Part shown: positions 19,156 through 28,211 of the stretch, piece by piece
Layout: every line of letters starts with the position of its first letter
How positions within the stretch are numbered: the stretch's first letter is position 1
Assembly: GCF_023509475.1 (NCBI RefSeq)
Contig: NZ_JAKSDZ010000004.1
Span: 124,001-188,000, forward strand
Direction of reading: 5' to 3'
Length of the DNA stretch: 64,000 nucleotides
Source: Aestuariirhabdus haliotis
GTDB taxonomy: Bacteria; Pseudomonadota; Gammaproteobacteria; Pseudomonadales; Aestuariirhabdaceae
Notes under the pieces: generated by a model
The model's database searches: none
Told to the model about the DNA's origin: nothing
The model's input: the letters and a program-made list of their open reading frames with translations, nothing else
Position numbers and translations under genes: made by a program

Positions 19156-20113
19156 TATGAGCCTGTGGCGGGGTCGCAGTGATCCCCTCGATGGCCATCG
19201 TGGCGAACGCTGGCACCAGCGGGTTCGTCCCTTCCCCGTCAATGGTGAACTCCCGGTTGATGCCGGAGTGGTGATCAGCGGTTTCGGCTGCGATGAGGGG
19301 GTGCGCCGGAATCAGGGGCGAGTGGGAGCCGCAGCGGGCCCTGATGCCCTGCGCCGTGCCATGGCCGGTTTACCAGCCAATATCCGCACCCCGGTCTACG
19401 ATGCGGGTAATCTCCGCTGTGAAGATGATCAATTGGAAAAGGCCCAGATTGAACTGAGCAATCATTGCCAACAGATACTGGATGCCGGGCATCGCTTGCT
19501 GTTGCTCGGAGGTGGTCATGAAATTGCCTGGGGCAGTTTTCGCGGTTTGCAGGAACATCTGACCCGCCATAAACCAGAAGAACGCATTGGCATTATCAAT
19601 TTTGACGCTCACTTTGATCTGCGCAATCCCGCTGCAGGCACCAGTTCGGGCACTCCGTTCCACCAAATAGCCTTGCATTGTCAGGCCCAGCAACAACCCT
19701 TTCGCTATCTATGCCTGGGGGTCAGTGAGACCTCAAACACCCAGATTCTGTTCGACTACGCCGACCAGTTTGACGTCGAATGGCGCCTCGATACTGAGAT
19801 GACATTGCTGCACCTGGAAGATTGCCGCAAGCAACTGCAACGTTTTATCAGCCAGGTGGATCGCATCCACCTCAGTATCGATCTCGATGTACTACCCGCT
19901 GCGGTTATGCCCGGTGTCAGTGCACCGGCCTGTCCCGGCGTGAGTCTCGATGTGGTCGAGGCCTTGCTGCCTTTGATCGCCGCCGCCCGCCATGAGGATG
20001 GCAGCCACAAGATGAAATTGATGGAGCTGGCGGAATACAACCCGAACTTCGACCCAACCGGTATCGGTGCCCGCGCCGCCGCACGGCTCGCCTATCGATT
20101 ACTGACCGAATAG
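19139..20113 (+). CDS. hutG: formimidoylglutamase (arginase family)
   Basis: 324 residues. It hydrolyses formimino-glutamate to glutamate and formamide, so this organism uses the four-step pathway rather than HutF plus N-formylglutamate deformylase. Ureohydrolase dimanganese motifs are intact: 'LGGGHEIAWG', 'NFDAHFDLR' and 'SIDLDVLPAAVMPGVSAP'. The ATG at 19139 has AAGGAGGG at ideal distance and overlaps hutI; an ATG at 19157 directly after the hutI stop is the alternative. Confidence 0.96.
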   Translation: MYQGADMSLWRGRSDPLDGHRGERWHQRVRPFPVNGELPVDAGVVISGFGCDEGVRRNQGRVGAAAGPDALRRAMAGLPANIRTPVYDAGNLRCEDDQLEKAQIELSNHCQQILDAGHRLLLLGGGHEIAWGSFRGLQEHLTRHKPEERIGIINFDAHFDLRNPAAGTSSGTPFHQIALHCQAQQQPFRYLCLGVSETSNTQILFDYADQFDVEWRLDTEMTLLHLEDCRKQLQRFISQVDRIHLSIDLDVLPAAVMPGVSAPACPGVSLDVVEALLPLIAAARHEDGSHKMKLMELAEYNPNFDPTGIGARAAARLAYRLLTE

Positions 20114-20118
20114 CGGCC

Positions 20119-20880
20119 ATGAGCTTGACCGGCCGTGAAATTTATCGCTGCTATGACGAGCTGGGCTCTATCCAGGTGTTCGAAGACCATGACCGACGTT
20201 TTCTCACCTTTGACGGGGATGCGGAACAAAGCTGCGTATTACTCGAGCAACCCTGGAGCCCGGTTTATCAGTACTGCCAGGCCATGTTAATGGCCAGTGC
20301 CTTTTTCGATCAGCCGCCACAGCGGGCTATGATGGCCGGTCTCGGTGGCGGCAGCATGATCCACAGCCTGTTACGAATTCATCCGCAATTGCACCTTGAG
20401 GTACTGGAGCTGCGCGCCGCTGTGATCGAAACGGCCCGACAATTTTTCTTGTTAGACCGAGCTCCTGCACATCGCATTCATAATATCGATGCCACCCACT
20501 TTAAGGGGCATGGGGAGGGTTACGATTTAATAATCAGTGATCTGTTTCTGGATAACTGCATGAACCCGGCCCAACTTGCCGAAAGCTATACCGGACATTG
20601 TCAGCGCATGCTGAGCAAACGCGGCATTCTGGTATTGAACCTATGGCTGGAAGAGAAAAAATCCTATCCGGATGCGATCGCTTCGTTGTCACAGCAATTT
20701 GCGGGTCAACTGCTCTCAGCCGAAGTTCCGGAAGGCAATCTGGTGCTTTATCTGTTTAACGACAAGGCGCCTCCGTTCAGCCATCGCATCCTGCAACGCA
20801 ATGCCAGAGCATTAGCCAAACAACTGGATGCACCCATGCAAAGAGTAGCTGCGGCCATTTCACGCCCTGCATTCAACTAA
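20119..20880 (+). CDS. spermidine-synthase-like protein
   Basis: 253 residues, Rossmann methyltransferase fold of the spermidine synthase family. The nucleotide-binding loop is 'MAGLGGGSMIHSLL', where true spermidine synthases usually have GGGDG, followed by 'LEVLELRAAVIETARQFF' with the acidic residue at the end of strand 2 and 'YDLIISDLFLDN' (D-x-F/x in place of DxxDP). Polyamine-binding acidic residues are therefore not convincing. It follows hutG by five bases and probably shares its transcript, a link to histidine catabolism that I cannot explain. Could act on a different aminopropyl acceptor or be a SAM-dependent methyltransferase. Confidence 0.75.
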   Translation: MSLTGREIYRCYDELGSIQVFEDHDRRFLTFDGDAEQSCVLLEQPWSPVYQYCQAMLMASAFFDQPPQRAMMAGLGGGSMIHSLLRIHPQLHLEVLELRAAVIETARQFFLLDRAPAHRIHNIDATHFKGHGEGYDLIISDLFLDNCMNPAQLAESYTGHCQRMLSKRGILVLNLWLEEKKSYPDAIASLSQQFAGQLLSAEVPEGNLVLYLFNDKAPPFSHRILQRNARALAKQLDAPMQRVAAAISRPAFN

Positions 20881-20987
20881 GGTCGCCGAGTCACCCCATT
20901 CCTTTTTGCGTACAATATTCGCCCTATAAAATCATGAGACTGGCGCATAAGAATCTGAACCAGTAAGCAAAAGGGAGAAGGCTACGG

Positions 20988-22283
20988 ATGAAAATACCAG
21001 AGATATTGCTGTTTGAAGTCGAACACGCCCCCGGTAATCTGGCTCAGGTTCTGCAGCTGGTCGGCGAGGCAGGACTCACCGTAGAAAACCTCGAAGCGGT
21101 CAAACGCACAACCACCCATACCCAGTGGGAACTGACCATCGAAATCGATGAATCCTCACAGCACGATTTATGCGACCGGATCGACCAGCTTCCAACCGCT
21201 CGAATGGTCGGCCGCTCTGATCGAGTCTTCGATCGACACCGCGGCGGCAAAATCCGTACGGTATCCAACGTTCAATTAACATCGCAGCAGGTCCTGCGGG
21301 ATATCTATACTCCCGGTGTGGCCCGGGTCTGTTTGGCCATCGAGCAAGACCCGGTAAAAGCCAGGGAATACACCAATATTCCCAATACCGTCGCCGTGGT
21401 CACCAATGGCACGGCCATTCTTGGACTGGGTGACATCGGTGCCGTCGCCGGCATGCCGGTCATGGAAGGCAAGGCGGCACTGTTCGACGCCTATGCTGAC
21501 CTGTCCGGTGTGCCGATCCTTATCGAAAGCAAAGACCCGCAGGAGATCATCGATACCGTCACCTCCATCGCGCCCTCCTTCGGTGCCATTCAGCTGGAAG
21601 ATATTTCCGCACCGACCTGTTTTGAGATTGAAAAAGCCTTAATCGGCAAACTGGATATCCCGGTGCTACATGATGATCAACATGGCACCGCCGTAGTGGC
21701 CCTGGCCGCCTTGCTCACCGCCACCCGACAGGTTGGCAAGGAGCTGAAACAGAGCCGAATTGGCCAGATCGGTTTGGGCGCCGCCGGCATCGGTATTTCT
21801 CGACTGCTACTCAATTATGGCGTTAAAGGCGTATTGGGTACGGACCTGAACGAAGCCGCCATGACGCAGCTGGAAGCCATCGGAGGCGAACGCGCCAGCT
21901 TGCCCGAGTTGATGCAGAAGGCCGATATCGTTATCTCAACCACCGGGGTCAAAGGTCTGATCAAGGCCGAGATGGTTCAAGAAGGACAGGTTATTCTGGC
22001 ACTCACCAACCCTGACCCTGAGATCGAACCCGAAGTCGCCTTGCAAGCGGGTGCCGCATTTGCGGCCGACGGCAAAAGCGTCAATAACGTGTTGGGCTTT
22101 CCCGGCCTGTTTCGGGGAGCGATTGATGCCGGCGTCGTGCACTTCAGCGATCAGATGCTGATCGCCGCTTCCGAATGCCTGGCCGAACTGTCACCGGCAG
22201 GCTCATTGACCCCCGACCCGCTGGATCGCAAGGTTCATGACGCAGTGGCTTCGGCGGTGCGGGAAGCGGCATTAAAAGGGTAG
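20988..22283 (+). CDS. malic enzyme with N-terminal ACT domain
   Basis: 431 residues. Residues 1-75 ('LLFEVEHAPGNLAQVLQLVGEAGLTVENLEAVKR') are an ACT-type ligand-binding domain, followed by a short bacterial-type malic enzyme that makes pyruvate and CO2 from malate. Catalytic landmarks: 'YTPGVARVC', 'VTNGTAILGLGDIGA', 'PVMEGKAALF', the metal-binding 'LEDISAPTCFEIE' and 'HDDQHGTAVV', and the cofactor loop 'IGLGAAGIGI'. Cofactor choice is not certain; NAD is likelier than NADP. GGGAGAAGG lies just before the ATG. The ACT domain suggests allosteric control by an amino acid or related metabolite. Confidence 0.93.
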   Translation: MKIPEILLFEVEHAPGNLAQVLQLVGEAGLTVENLEAVKRTTTHTQWELTIEIDESSQHDLCDRIDQLPTARMVGRSDRVFDRHRGGKIRTVSNVQLTSQQVLRDIYTPGVARVCLAIEQDPVKAREYTNIPNTVAVVTNGTAILGLGDIGAVAGMPVMEGKAALFDAYADLSGVPILIESKDPQEIIDTVTSIAPSFGAIQLEDISAPTCFEIEKALIGKLDIPVLHDDQHGTAVVALAALLTATRQVGKELKQSRIGQIGLGAAGIGISRLLLNYGVKGVLGTDLNEAAMTQLEAIGGERASLPELMQKADIVISTTGVKGLIKAEMVQEGQVILALTNPDPEIEPEVALQAGAAFAADGKSVNNVLGFPGLFRGAIDAGVVHFSDQMLIAASECLAELSPAGSLTPDPLDRKVHDAVASAVREAALKG

Positions 22284-22297
22284 ATCCGGTTAACCTT

Positions 22298-22323
22298 CGA
22301 AGCGGCCTATCCCGGCCGCTTCG
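22298..22323. terminator. stem-loop between malic enzyme and mscS genes
   Basis: CGAAGCGGCC / GGCCGCTTCG makes a perfect ten-pair GC-rich stem with a six-base loop between two convergent genes. No U-tract follows on the + strand, so it is either a weak terminator or a transcript-end stabiliser for both genes. Confidence 0.6.
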
Positions 22324-22343
22324 TGCATTGTTACCCTGTACAG

Positions 22344-23180
22344 CTACTGAGCCAACATGCGTACTTCCCGTTGCGGGAAAGGAATATTGATACCCTGATC
22401 CTTGAGGGCATTAAACAGGGCCAAATTAGTGCTGAATTTTACTTCGTAATAATTGGGAGTTGGGACCCAATAACGCACTCCGATTTCGATCGCGCTATCC
22501 GCAAAATTATCGATACCAATTTGCGGCGCCGGTTCGTTCGCCACTTCCGGAATGGCCGACAAAACTGCGCGCAAGCACTGTACCGCCTGTTCCGGATCGT
22601 CACCGTAACTGATTCCTATGCTGGTCTCCACCAGCATATACTGAAACGAGTTATGCAGAATCTCCCCGACAATATGCTTGTTCGGAATACTGATCTCCTC
22701 ACCCTCTTCGTTGGTGAGAATCGTCATCGACAGGTTGATCTCCTTAATCACCCCGCAAACTCCCTGCACCTTAACGGTATTACCCACCACAAAGGGCCGG
22801 GTAAGAATGATGGTCACTCCGGCGGCGTAATTGGATAGCATCCCTTGCAATGCCAGGCCTGCACCAAGAGCCATAGCACCCAGGGCGGCAATAAAGGGCG
22901 CCACGCTGATGCCCAGTTTACCGAGAGCAATAATGGCCATCATCAAAATAACCAGTATGCGAACCAGGTTGGAGATAAAACCCGCCAGGGTGACATCGAC
23001 GTTATGCCGCGCTAATTGGGCTGCCACCACACGATGAGCCTTGCCAGCCAGCCAGAGGCCCAGCAAAAATATGATCAGGGCACCCAGTATCTGGAAGCTG
23101 TACTCCACCAGAAACTCTGCCACCATGTTGTAGACACCCTGCAGTTGCGCGAGCTCCTGCTGCAATACCTCTTCGTCCAT
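22344..23180 (-). CDS. MscS-family small-conductance mechanosensitive channel
   Basis: 278 residues, the size of E. coli MscS. Membrane segments about 25-47, 62-84 and the pore-lining TM3 about 90-122, with the Gly/Ala-rich pattern 'IAALGAMALGAGLALQGMLSNYAAGV'. A beta domain follows ('RPFVVGNTVKVQGVCGVIKEINLSMTIL', 'ISIPNKHIVGEILHN') and then the cytoplasmic cage. It releases solutes during hypo-osmotic shock. ATG at 23180 has AGGAAAG upstream; a GTG five codons earlier is possible. Confidence 0.95.
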   Translation of the reverse strand: MDEEVLQQELAQLQGVYNMVAEFLVEYSFQILGALIIFLLGLWLAGKAHRVVAAQLARHNVDVTLAGFISNLVRILVILMMAIIALGKLGISVAPFIAALGAMALGAGLALQGMLSNYAAGVTIILTRPFVVGNTVKVQGVCGVIKEINLSMTILTNEEGEEISIPNKHIVGEILHNSFQYMLVETSIGISYGDDPEQAVQCLRAVLSAIPEVANEPAPQIGIDNFADSAIEIGVRYWVPTPNYYEVKFSTNLALFNALKDQGINIPFPQREVRMLAQ

Positions 23181-23262
23181 TGACACTTTCCTCACAAATA
23201 ACGGCGATCATTTTCACCGGATAGATCACCAAGACTTTACTCGATAGTAGCACAGGAGTTAT

Positions 23263-24189
23263 TCAAGCCCGTGCCGCAAGTTCCTCATGGAGCAACGCCA
23301 GGGCTTGCTGCACAACGATGGCGTGACGTCGGGCCAACTGCCACCGATCATCGTCATAGCCACCACCAATCACCGTTGCGATCGGAATGGCGCGTTCCCG
23401 GACTGCGCGCAGTACCAGCCGATCCCTGCGCTCCAAACCTTGCCAACTAATGTTGGCCCTCCCCAGCGGATCAGCTGTATAGACATCAACCCCGGCATCG
23501 TACAGAACCAGATCCGGACGCACCCGATCCAGGCAGCGCTGCAAAGTGGACGCGACGATTTCCAGATAGGCCTCGTCTTCAATGCCATCGGCAAGTCCCA
23601 CATCCAGATTACTGCGCTGTTTACGCACGGGGAAATTCTTCTCACAGTGGATTGAACAAGTATAAGCATCATCCCGTTCGCTAAGAATCGCTGCGGTACC
23701 ATCGCCCTGGTGCACATCGCAATCGAAAATCAAAACGCGATTGATACCCGGTTGCTCAAGCATCGCCAAAGCAGTCACAGCAAGATCGTTCAGGCAACAA
23801 AAACCCGAGGCCTTATCATAATGGGCATGATGGGTTCCGCCCGCCAGATGACAGGCGATGCCCCGTTGCATCGCCAGCAACGCAGTCAACACCGTGCCTC
23901 CGGGAGAAATAAAACTTCGTCGGGCCAAGTTCTCGGACCAGGGCAATCCGAGTTCACGAACTTCTTTTTTACTCAGGGTACCCGTGCGTAATCGCTGCAA
24001 ATAATCAGGACAATGGGCGGCGACCAGCCATTTCGACAAGCAGGGTCCGGATCGATAGAGATTTTCGGCCCGGGCAACCCCCTGCTGGCGCAAGAACTCG
24101 TAGAGATAACGAAATTTCACCATGGCAAAACGATGCTGATCGGGAAAGTCGTAACTGTAGGAGGGGTGATAAACCAGGGGTAAAACCAT
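23263..24189 (-). CDS. histone-deacetylase-superfamily hydrolase
   Basis: 308 residues, class IV-like bacterial HDAC fold. The zinc and charge-relay residues are present: 'AGGTHHAHYDKASGFCCLNDLAV', 'LIFDCDVHQGDGTA', 'DAGVDVYTADPLG' and the C-terminal 'IGGGYDDD' with the transition-state Tyr. Substrate cannot be told; acetylpolyamine, acetoin-linked or protein deacetylation are possible. It sits singly between mscS and the S9-like operon. Confidence 0.93.
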   Translation of the reverse strand: MVLPLVYHPSYSYDFPDQHRFAMVKFRYLYEFLRQQGVARAENLYRSGPCLSKWLVAAHCPDYLQRLRTGTLSKKEVRELGLPWSENLARRSFISPGGTVLTALLAMQRGIACHLAGGTHHAHYDKASGFCCLNDLAVTALAMLEQPGINRVLIFDCDVHQGDGTAAILSERDDAYTCSIHCEKNFPVRKQRSNLDVGLADGIEDEAYLEIVASTLQRCLDRVRPDLVLYDAGVDVYTADPLGRANISWQGLERRDRLVLRAVRERAIPIATVIGGGYDDDRWQLARRHAIVVQQALALLHEELAARA

Positions 24190-24325
24190 GTTTCAATGAC
24201 CTGTCGACCTAATCAGCTGAAGCGGAACACTTTAAAGCATGACCCTCTTGCTGCCGATAACCAGCAAACAGCCACAGGGCAGCCGGACCTATACTTTTAC
24301 TTTTATAGACGGGGACCTGAGCGGG

Positions 24326-24352
24326 CCTGATTATGCTGATACTATAATCAGG
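24326..24352. promoter_or_regulatory. promoter and overlapping inverted repeat before the S9-like gene
   Basis: A perfect 9-bp inverted repeat, CCTGATTAT (24326-24334) and ATAATCAGG (24344-24352), has a consensus -10 TATAAT (24343-24348) inside its right arm. The predicted start is near 24355, 36 bases before the ATG at 24391. No clear -35 is present. A repressor bound to this dyad would block the promoter. Confidence 0.55.
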
Positions 24353-24390
24353 GCACAGCCCGATTTCTGTCCATCGTTGCGGATTCCAAG

Positions 24391-26655
24391 ATGACCCCAC
24401 ATCTCAAACCATTGTGTACATTCTCTACTCTGACGGCAATGTTGTTAATTCTGCTGTCGGGGGGAGTTCAGGCGGCGATTCCCCTACCGGCCGAGCAGTT
24501 ATTTGCACCTCAGCCTCAGCAAATGCCCAAACTGTCTCCCGATGGCCGCATGATCTCCTTTCTTGGCCCCTGGCAACAGCAATCGAACCTCTATGTTCGC
24601 TTACTCGACAAGCCCGAACCCTTACCGCCCCTGATACCCGAAGAGGAAACCGCTGCCGAAACGGACACCAGCACTGAACAAGCGCCTCCCGGGAATACGG
24701 AAAACCCCACAGGAGAAGACAATGCAGCGGGTGAAGAGAAAACCGCAACAACGCCTGCGGCTGAAAACACTGAAGTCGATTCGACTACGCCCGACTCTGA
24801 AAGCCAAACAGAGTCAACTCCGGATACCGTACAACCGATAACATCTTCACCTCGGCCAACCTCACCACAAGCTGCGCAGGGCTACAGCTCCTCGGGCTCC
24901 ACCCAAACCAGTCTCTTCCCCGATTATTCCACCAGCCTTTCACTCTACGAGCTCAGTGAAAAGGAACGCACCGCGCTCTATCGTGCGCCTATCCGGGTCA
25001 GTAATCAGCGGCTCAATGGCATCAGCCAATATGACTGGATATCCAATCATCAGTTGGTCTACGAAGTCCCCGATGAACGGCAACAGAGCAGCCAATTGTT
25101 TCTGGTCACCCCGGAACGTCGTGGTCGTCGGCAACTCACCCAGGACGGCCGAGCCTTGCATCATTTACTGGACCCTTTGTCGAACGACCCCGAGCACATA
25201 CTGATCACCAGCAATCAGCGGGACAACCGAGTCAATGACGTTTACAAGCTCAACCTGGAAAGCGGCCAGCAGATACTCCTGGAAGCCAATTCCGGAACCA
25301 TCATTCGCTGGCTGACCGATCGCGAAGGCAAGCTTCGCGCTGCCGTTAGTCAAAACGGGCTGCAGTGGGAGTTGCTGTACCGAGACGCCGAGTCGGAGCC
25401 GTTTCGAGTGTCCTATACCAGCCAATGGCCCGACCGGGTCAACCCGTTACGTTTTACCGACGACAACCTGAAACTCTACGTCAGCAATAATATTGATCGC
25501 GACACTTTGGCGATTCAATTGTACGACCCTCAACTCAATCAGTTACAAGACCTGCTCTACGAAAACCCGCAAGCAGATCTGGAACAGATTGTAGTGACCG
25601 GCGCGGAACAACGAGTAACCGCCGTCGCTTATGAAACCGATAAACCTCAATACCATTTTTTTGATGACAAAGATGCCGAATTGTTTAACGATCTTTTTCA
25701 GCGTTCCGGCCAACGCACATTGCAACAGATCAGTAGTACCAGTAATGGCAGCCGGTCCCTTTTTCGTATCCTGAACGATGTGGAGCCGCCTCGCTATTAC
25801 CTTTATCAACGTACCGATAATAGTTATCGCGAGTTGTTTAACAGGCCGCCCTATCCATTAAGAGCTCAAATGGCGCCCATGATCCCCGTCGACTTCCGCG
25901 TGCGCGATGGCTCCATGCTGCATGGCTATGTCACCATGCCACAAGGCTATCAACGAGGGGCTATCCCATTTGTAATACTTCCTCACAAAGAACCCTATCG
26001 CGGACGTCACCATTGGGGATTTAATCCATTGGTGCAATTTCTGGCCAGCCGCGGTTATGGCGTTATGCAGGTAAATTATCGAGGCTCAGCGGGGTATGGA
26101 AAACAGTACGCCCTCGCGGGTCGCTGGGGCAATGGCATTATGCAGCAAGATCTGGCCGATGCGATCACCTATCTCAGGCGTCAAGGGGTTGCCTTGAAAC
26201 ATCGCATCGCTATTGTGGGTGAACGTTATGCGGGTTACGCTGCTGTCGCTGGTGCCGCCTTTGACCCGGCTGATTATCGTTGCGCTGCAGCAATGGCCGC
26301 CCCCCTCGACCCCTTCCATTGGCTTGAAAGTTTACCGCCCCAGGAAGAGGTCTACCGCGTTATGATTCAGCAATTAATGGGAGATCCGATTCAAAATGCG
26401 GCCAAACTGAAAGCCGATTCACCCTTAAGTGCCATCAACCAGATTCGAGCACCTATCCTGATCGCTCAGGGTCGACAGGATCCCAGAACCCGTATGGCTG
26501 ACCTCGATAAATTGGTAACAACTATGAGAACACGCAGCATCAAGGTAGAAACATTGATCAAAGGTGATGAATACGGTCCCTTTAAAAAATTTGATAATCA
26601 ACTGGATTTTTATCGAAAACTCGATCAATTCCTCGATCAGTGCCTGAACCGCTAG
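24391..26655 (+). CDS. S9 prolyl-oligopeptidase homologue lacking its catalytic Ser and His
   Basis: 754 residues: signal peptide (cleavage after 'GGVQA', about residue 29), an incomplete beta-propeller, and an alpha/beta-hydrolase domain from about 510. The fold is clear from 'QFLASRGYGVMQVNYRGSAGYGKQ' and 'ILIAQGRQDPRTRMADLDKL' (Asp697 kept). But the nucleophile motif, normally GxSxGG, reads G-E-R-Y-A-G, with Arg at 612 in the Ser position, and the His motif (DEGHGF in relatives) reads D-E-Y-G-P-F at 726-731. A Glu/Thr/Pro/Ser-rich insert (about 83-165) interrupts the first blade. Probably a periplasmic binding or structural pseudoenzyme. Leads a tight four-gene unit. Confidence 0.88.
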   Translation: MTPHLKPLCTFSTLTAMLLILLSGGVQAAIPLPAEQLFAPQPQQMPKLSPDGRMISFLGPWQQQSNLYVRLLDKPEPLPPLIPEEETAAETDTSTEQAPPGNTENPTGEDNAAGEEKTATTPAAENTEVDSTTPDSESQTESTPDTVQPITSSPRPTSPQAAQGYSSSGSTQTSLFPDYSTSLSLYELSEKERTALYRAPIRVSNQRLNGISQYDWISNHQLVYEVPDERQQSSQLFLVTPERRGRRQLTQDGRALHHLLDPLSNDPEHILITSNQRDNRVNDVYKLNLESGQQILLEANSGTIIRWLTDREGKLRAAVSQNGLQWELLYRDAESEPFRVSYTSQWPDRVNPLRFTDDNLKLYVSNNIDRDTLAIQLYDPQLNQLQDLLYENPQADLEQIVVTGAEQRVTAVAYETDKPQYHFFDDKDAELFNDLFQRSGQRTLQQISSTSNGSRSLFRILNDVEPPRYYLYQRTDNSYRELFNRPPYPLRAQMAPMIPVDFRVRDGSMLHGYVTMPQGYQRGAIPFVILPHKEPYRGRHHWGFNPLVQFLASRGYGVMQVNYRGSAGYGKQYALAGRWGNGIMQQDLADAITYLRRQGVALKHRIAIVGERYAGYAAVAGAAFDPADYRCAAAMAAPLDPFHWLESLPPQEEVYRVMIQQLMGDPIQNAAKLKADSPLSAINQIRAPILIAQGRQDPRTRMADLDKLVTTMRTRSIKVETLIKGDEYGPFKKFDNQLDFYRKLDQFLDQCLNR

Positions 26656-27339
26656 ATGAGCAATGAATCTTCAGCGTCGCCAGTCTGTGTTCTCTGTGGG
26701 GCCCCCGATTGCGCACCCTTTCATCAGGATAAGTTTCGCCTTTACCTGCGTTGCCCCCACTGTTATCTGGTTCAGGTTCCCGATCACTACCACCTGAGCG
26801 CCGAACAGGAACGCGCCGAGTATGAGCTTCATAATAATGATCCGGAAGATCCTGGCTACCGGGGTTTCCTGTCACGCCTCAGTGTGCCCTTGTTCGAACG
26901 TTTGCCAGGTCAAGCTGAGGGGCTCGATTTTGGCTGCGGTCCCGGACCCGCCCTGGCCCGAATGTTCGAAGAGCAGGGATATTCCATGCGCCTGTTTGAT
27001 CCTTTTTTTGCAAACCATCCTCAACACCTGGAAGCAAACTACGACTTTATCACGGCCACCGAAGTGCTTGAACACCTGTCACAACCGGCCGAAGTGCTAA
27101 ATCAGTTGTGGTCAATTTTAAAGCCCGGTGGATGGTTAGGCATTATGACCAAGCTGGTCATCAGCGAAACGGCGTTTGCTAACTGGCACTATATCCGCGA
27201 CCCAACCCACATAATTTTTTTCAGCCAGGAAACCTTTTTATTCTGGGGACGGCAGCATCAGGCAAGGGTCGAGTTTATTGGTAAAGATGTCACACTTATC
27301 CAGAAACCCGCGTCTCAGGATACCCAAATCTCTCGATGA
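26656..27339 (+). CDS. class I SAM-dependent methyltransferase with N-terminal zinc ribbon
   Basis: 227 residues. Residues 11-37 carry two Cys pairs ('CVLCG' and 'CPHC'), a likely zinc ribbon. The methyltransferase core follows: SAM loop 'LDFGCGPGPALARMFEEQG', acidic strand end 'RLFDPFF', 'YDFITATEVLEHL' and 'LKPGGWLGIMT'. Substrate unknown. Its ATG directly follows the TAG of the S9-like gene, and its TGA overlaps the start of the EamA gene (ATGA), so translation is coupled on both sides. Confidence 0.88.
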   Translation: MSNESSASPVCVLCGAPDCAPFHQDKFRLYLRCPHCYLVQVPDHYHLSAEQERAEYELHNNDPEDPGYRGFLSRLSVPLFERLPGQAEGLDFGCGPGPALARMFEEQGYSMRLFDPFFANHPQHLEANYDFITATEVLEHLSQPAEVLNQLWSILKPGGWLGIMTKLVISETAFANWHYIRDPTHIIFFSQETFLFWGRQHQARVEFIGKDVTLIQKPASQDTQISR

Positions 27340-28211
27340 AAATCTGGGTACCCATACTGTTTGTTTTCCTCTGGAGCACGGGTTTTATTGGGGCTCGCTT
27401 TGGCTTGCCTTATGCCGAACCCATGACGTTCCTGAGTGTTCGAATGCTGCTCAATATAGCCTGCCTCGGACTGCTCATTGTTCTCTTGCGTCCTCCCTGG
27501 CCTTCGCGACCAGACATCTGGCATATGGTTCTGGTTGGATTGTTGTTACACGGCATCTACTTGGGAGGCGTCTTCTTCGCCATTGATTTAGGCACTCCCA
27601 CCGGCATCACCGCATTACTGGTTGGGCTACAGCCGCTATTAACGACGGCCATTGCGATTGTCTATAGCGGCTTTCGCCCTTCGCCCCGTCAACTTCTAGG
27701 ACTGCTACTGGGAGTGCTGGGAATCGCCCTGGTGCTCTGGCCAAAGAGCACCTCGACCAGCCTTCCACTGGCAGGCATTGTGGCTTCTACTGCAGCCCTG
27801 GCTGGCATCACCCTGGGTACTCTTTACCAAAAGCGGTTTTGTGCCCAACAGCATCTTTTACAGAGCACTTTTTGGCAGTATTGTGGCGCCCTGGTATTGT
27901 TTGCACCCGCGGCCTGGTTGCTGGAAGATCGCACTATTGACTGGTCCCTGACCTTTTCATTGGCGCTTGCCTGGTCGGTACTGGTATTGTCAGTTATTAC
28001 CATTTTGTTGCTATTGGTTCTGATACGTCATGGCGAAATTAATCGCGTAACCAGCCTGTTTTTTCTGGTTCCCCCTGCCACAGCACTGCAAGGCTACCTT
28101 TGGTTTAATGAAACATTGTCAGCTTTAGTCATCCTGGGAGGCATTATTACCCTGCTAGCCGTCTTTCTGATCTCAGCGGCCAGCACAACAAGTGAAGCTG
28201 ATAATGAATAA
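27336..28211 (+). CDS. EamA/DMT-family transporter
   Basis: 291 residues with about ten hydrophobic segments in two EamA repeats (first about 3-130, second about 145-280). 'FLWSTGFIGARFGLPYAEPMTFLSVR' and 'GEINRVTSLFFLVPPATAL' are typical of drug/metabolite transporters of the YedA/RhtA kind. Substrate unknown; export is the usual direction. Overlaps the methyltransferase gene by four bases and the MFS gene by eight. Confidence 0.92.
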   Translation: MKIWVPILFVFLWSTGFIGARFGLPYAEPMTFLSVRMLLNIACLGLLIVLLRPPWPSRPDIWHMVLVGLLLHGIYLGGVFFAIDLGTPTGITALLVGLQPLLTTAIAIVYSGFRPSPRQLLGLLLGVLGIALVLWPKSTSTSLPLAGIVASTAALAGITLGTLYQKRFCAQQHLLQSTFWQYCGALVLFAPAAWLLEDRTIDWSLTFSLALAWSVLVLSVITILLLLVLIRHGEINRVTSLFFLVPPATALQGYLWFNETLSALVILGGIITLLAVFLISAASTTSEADNE

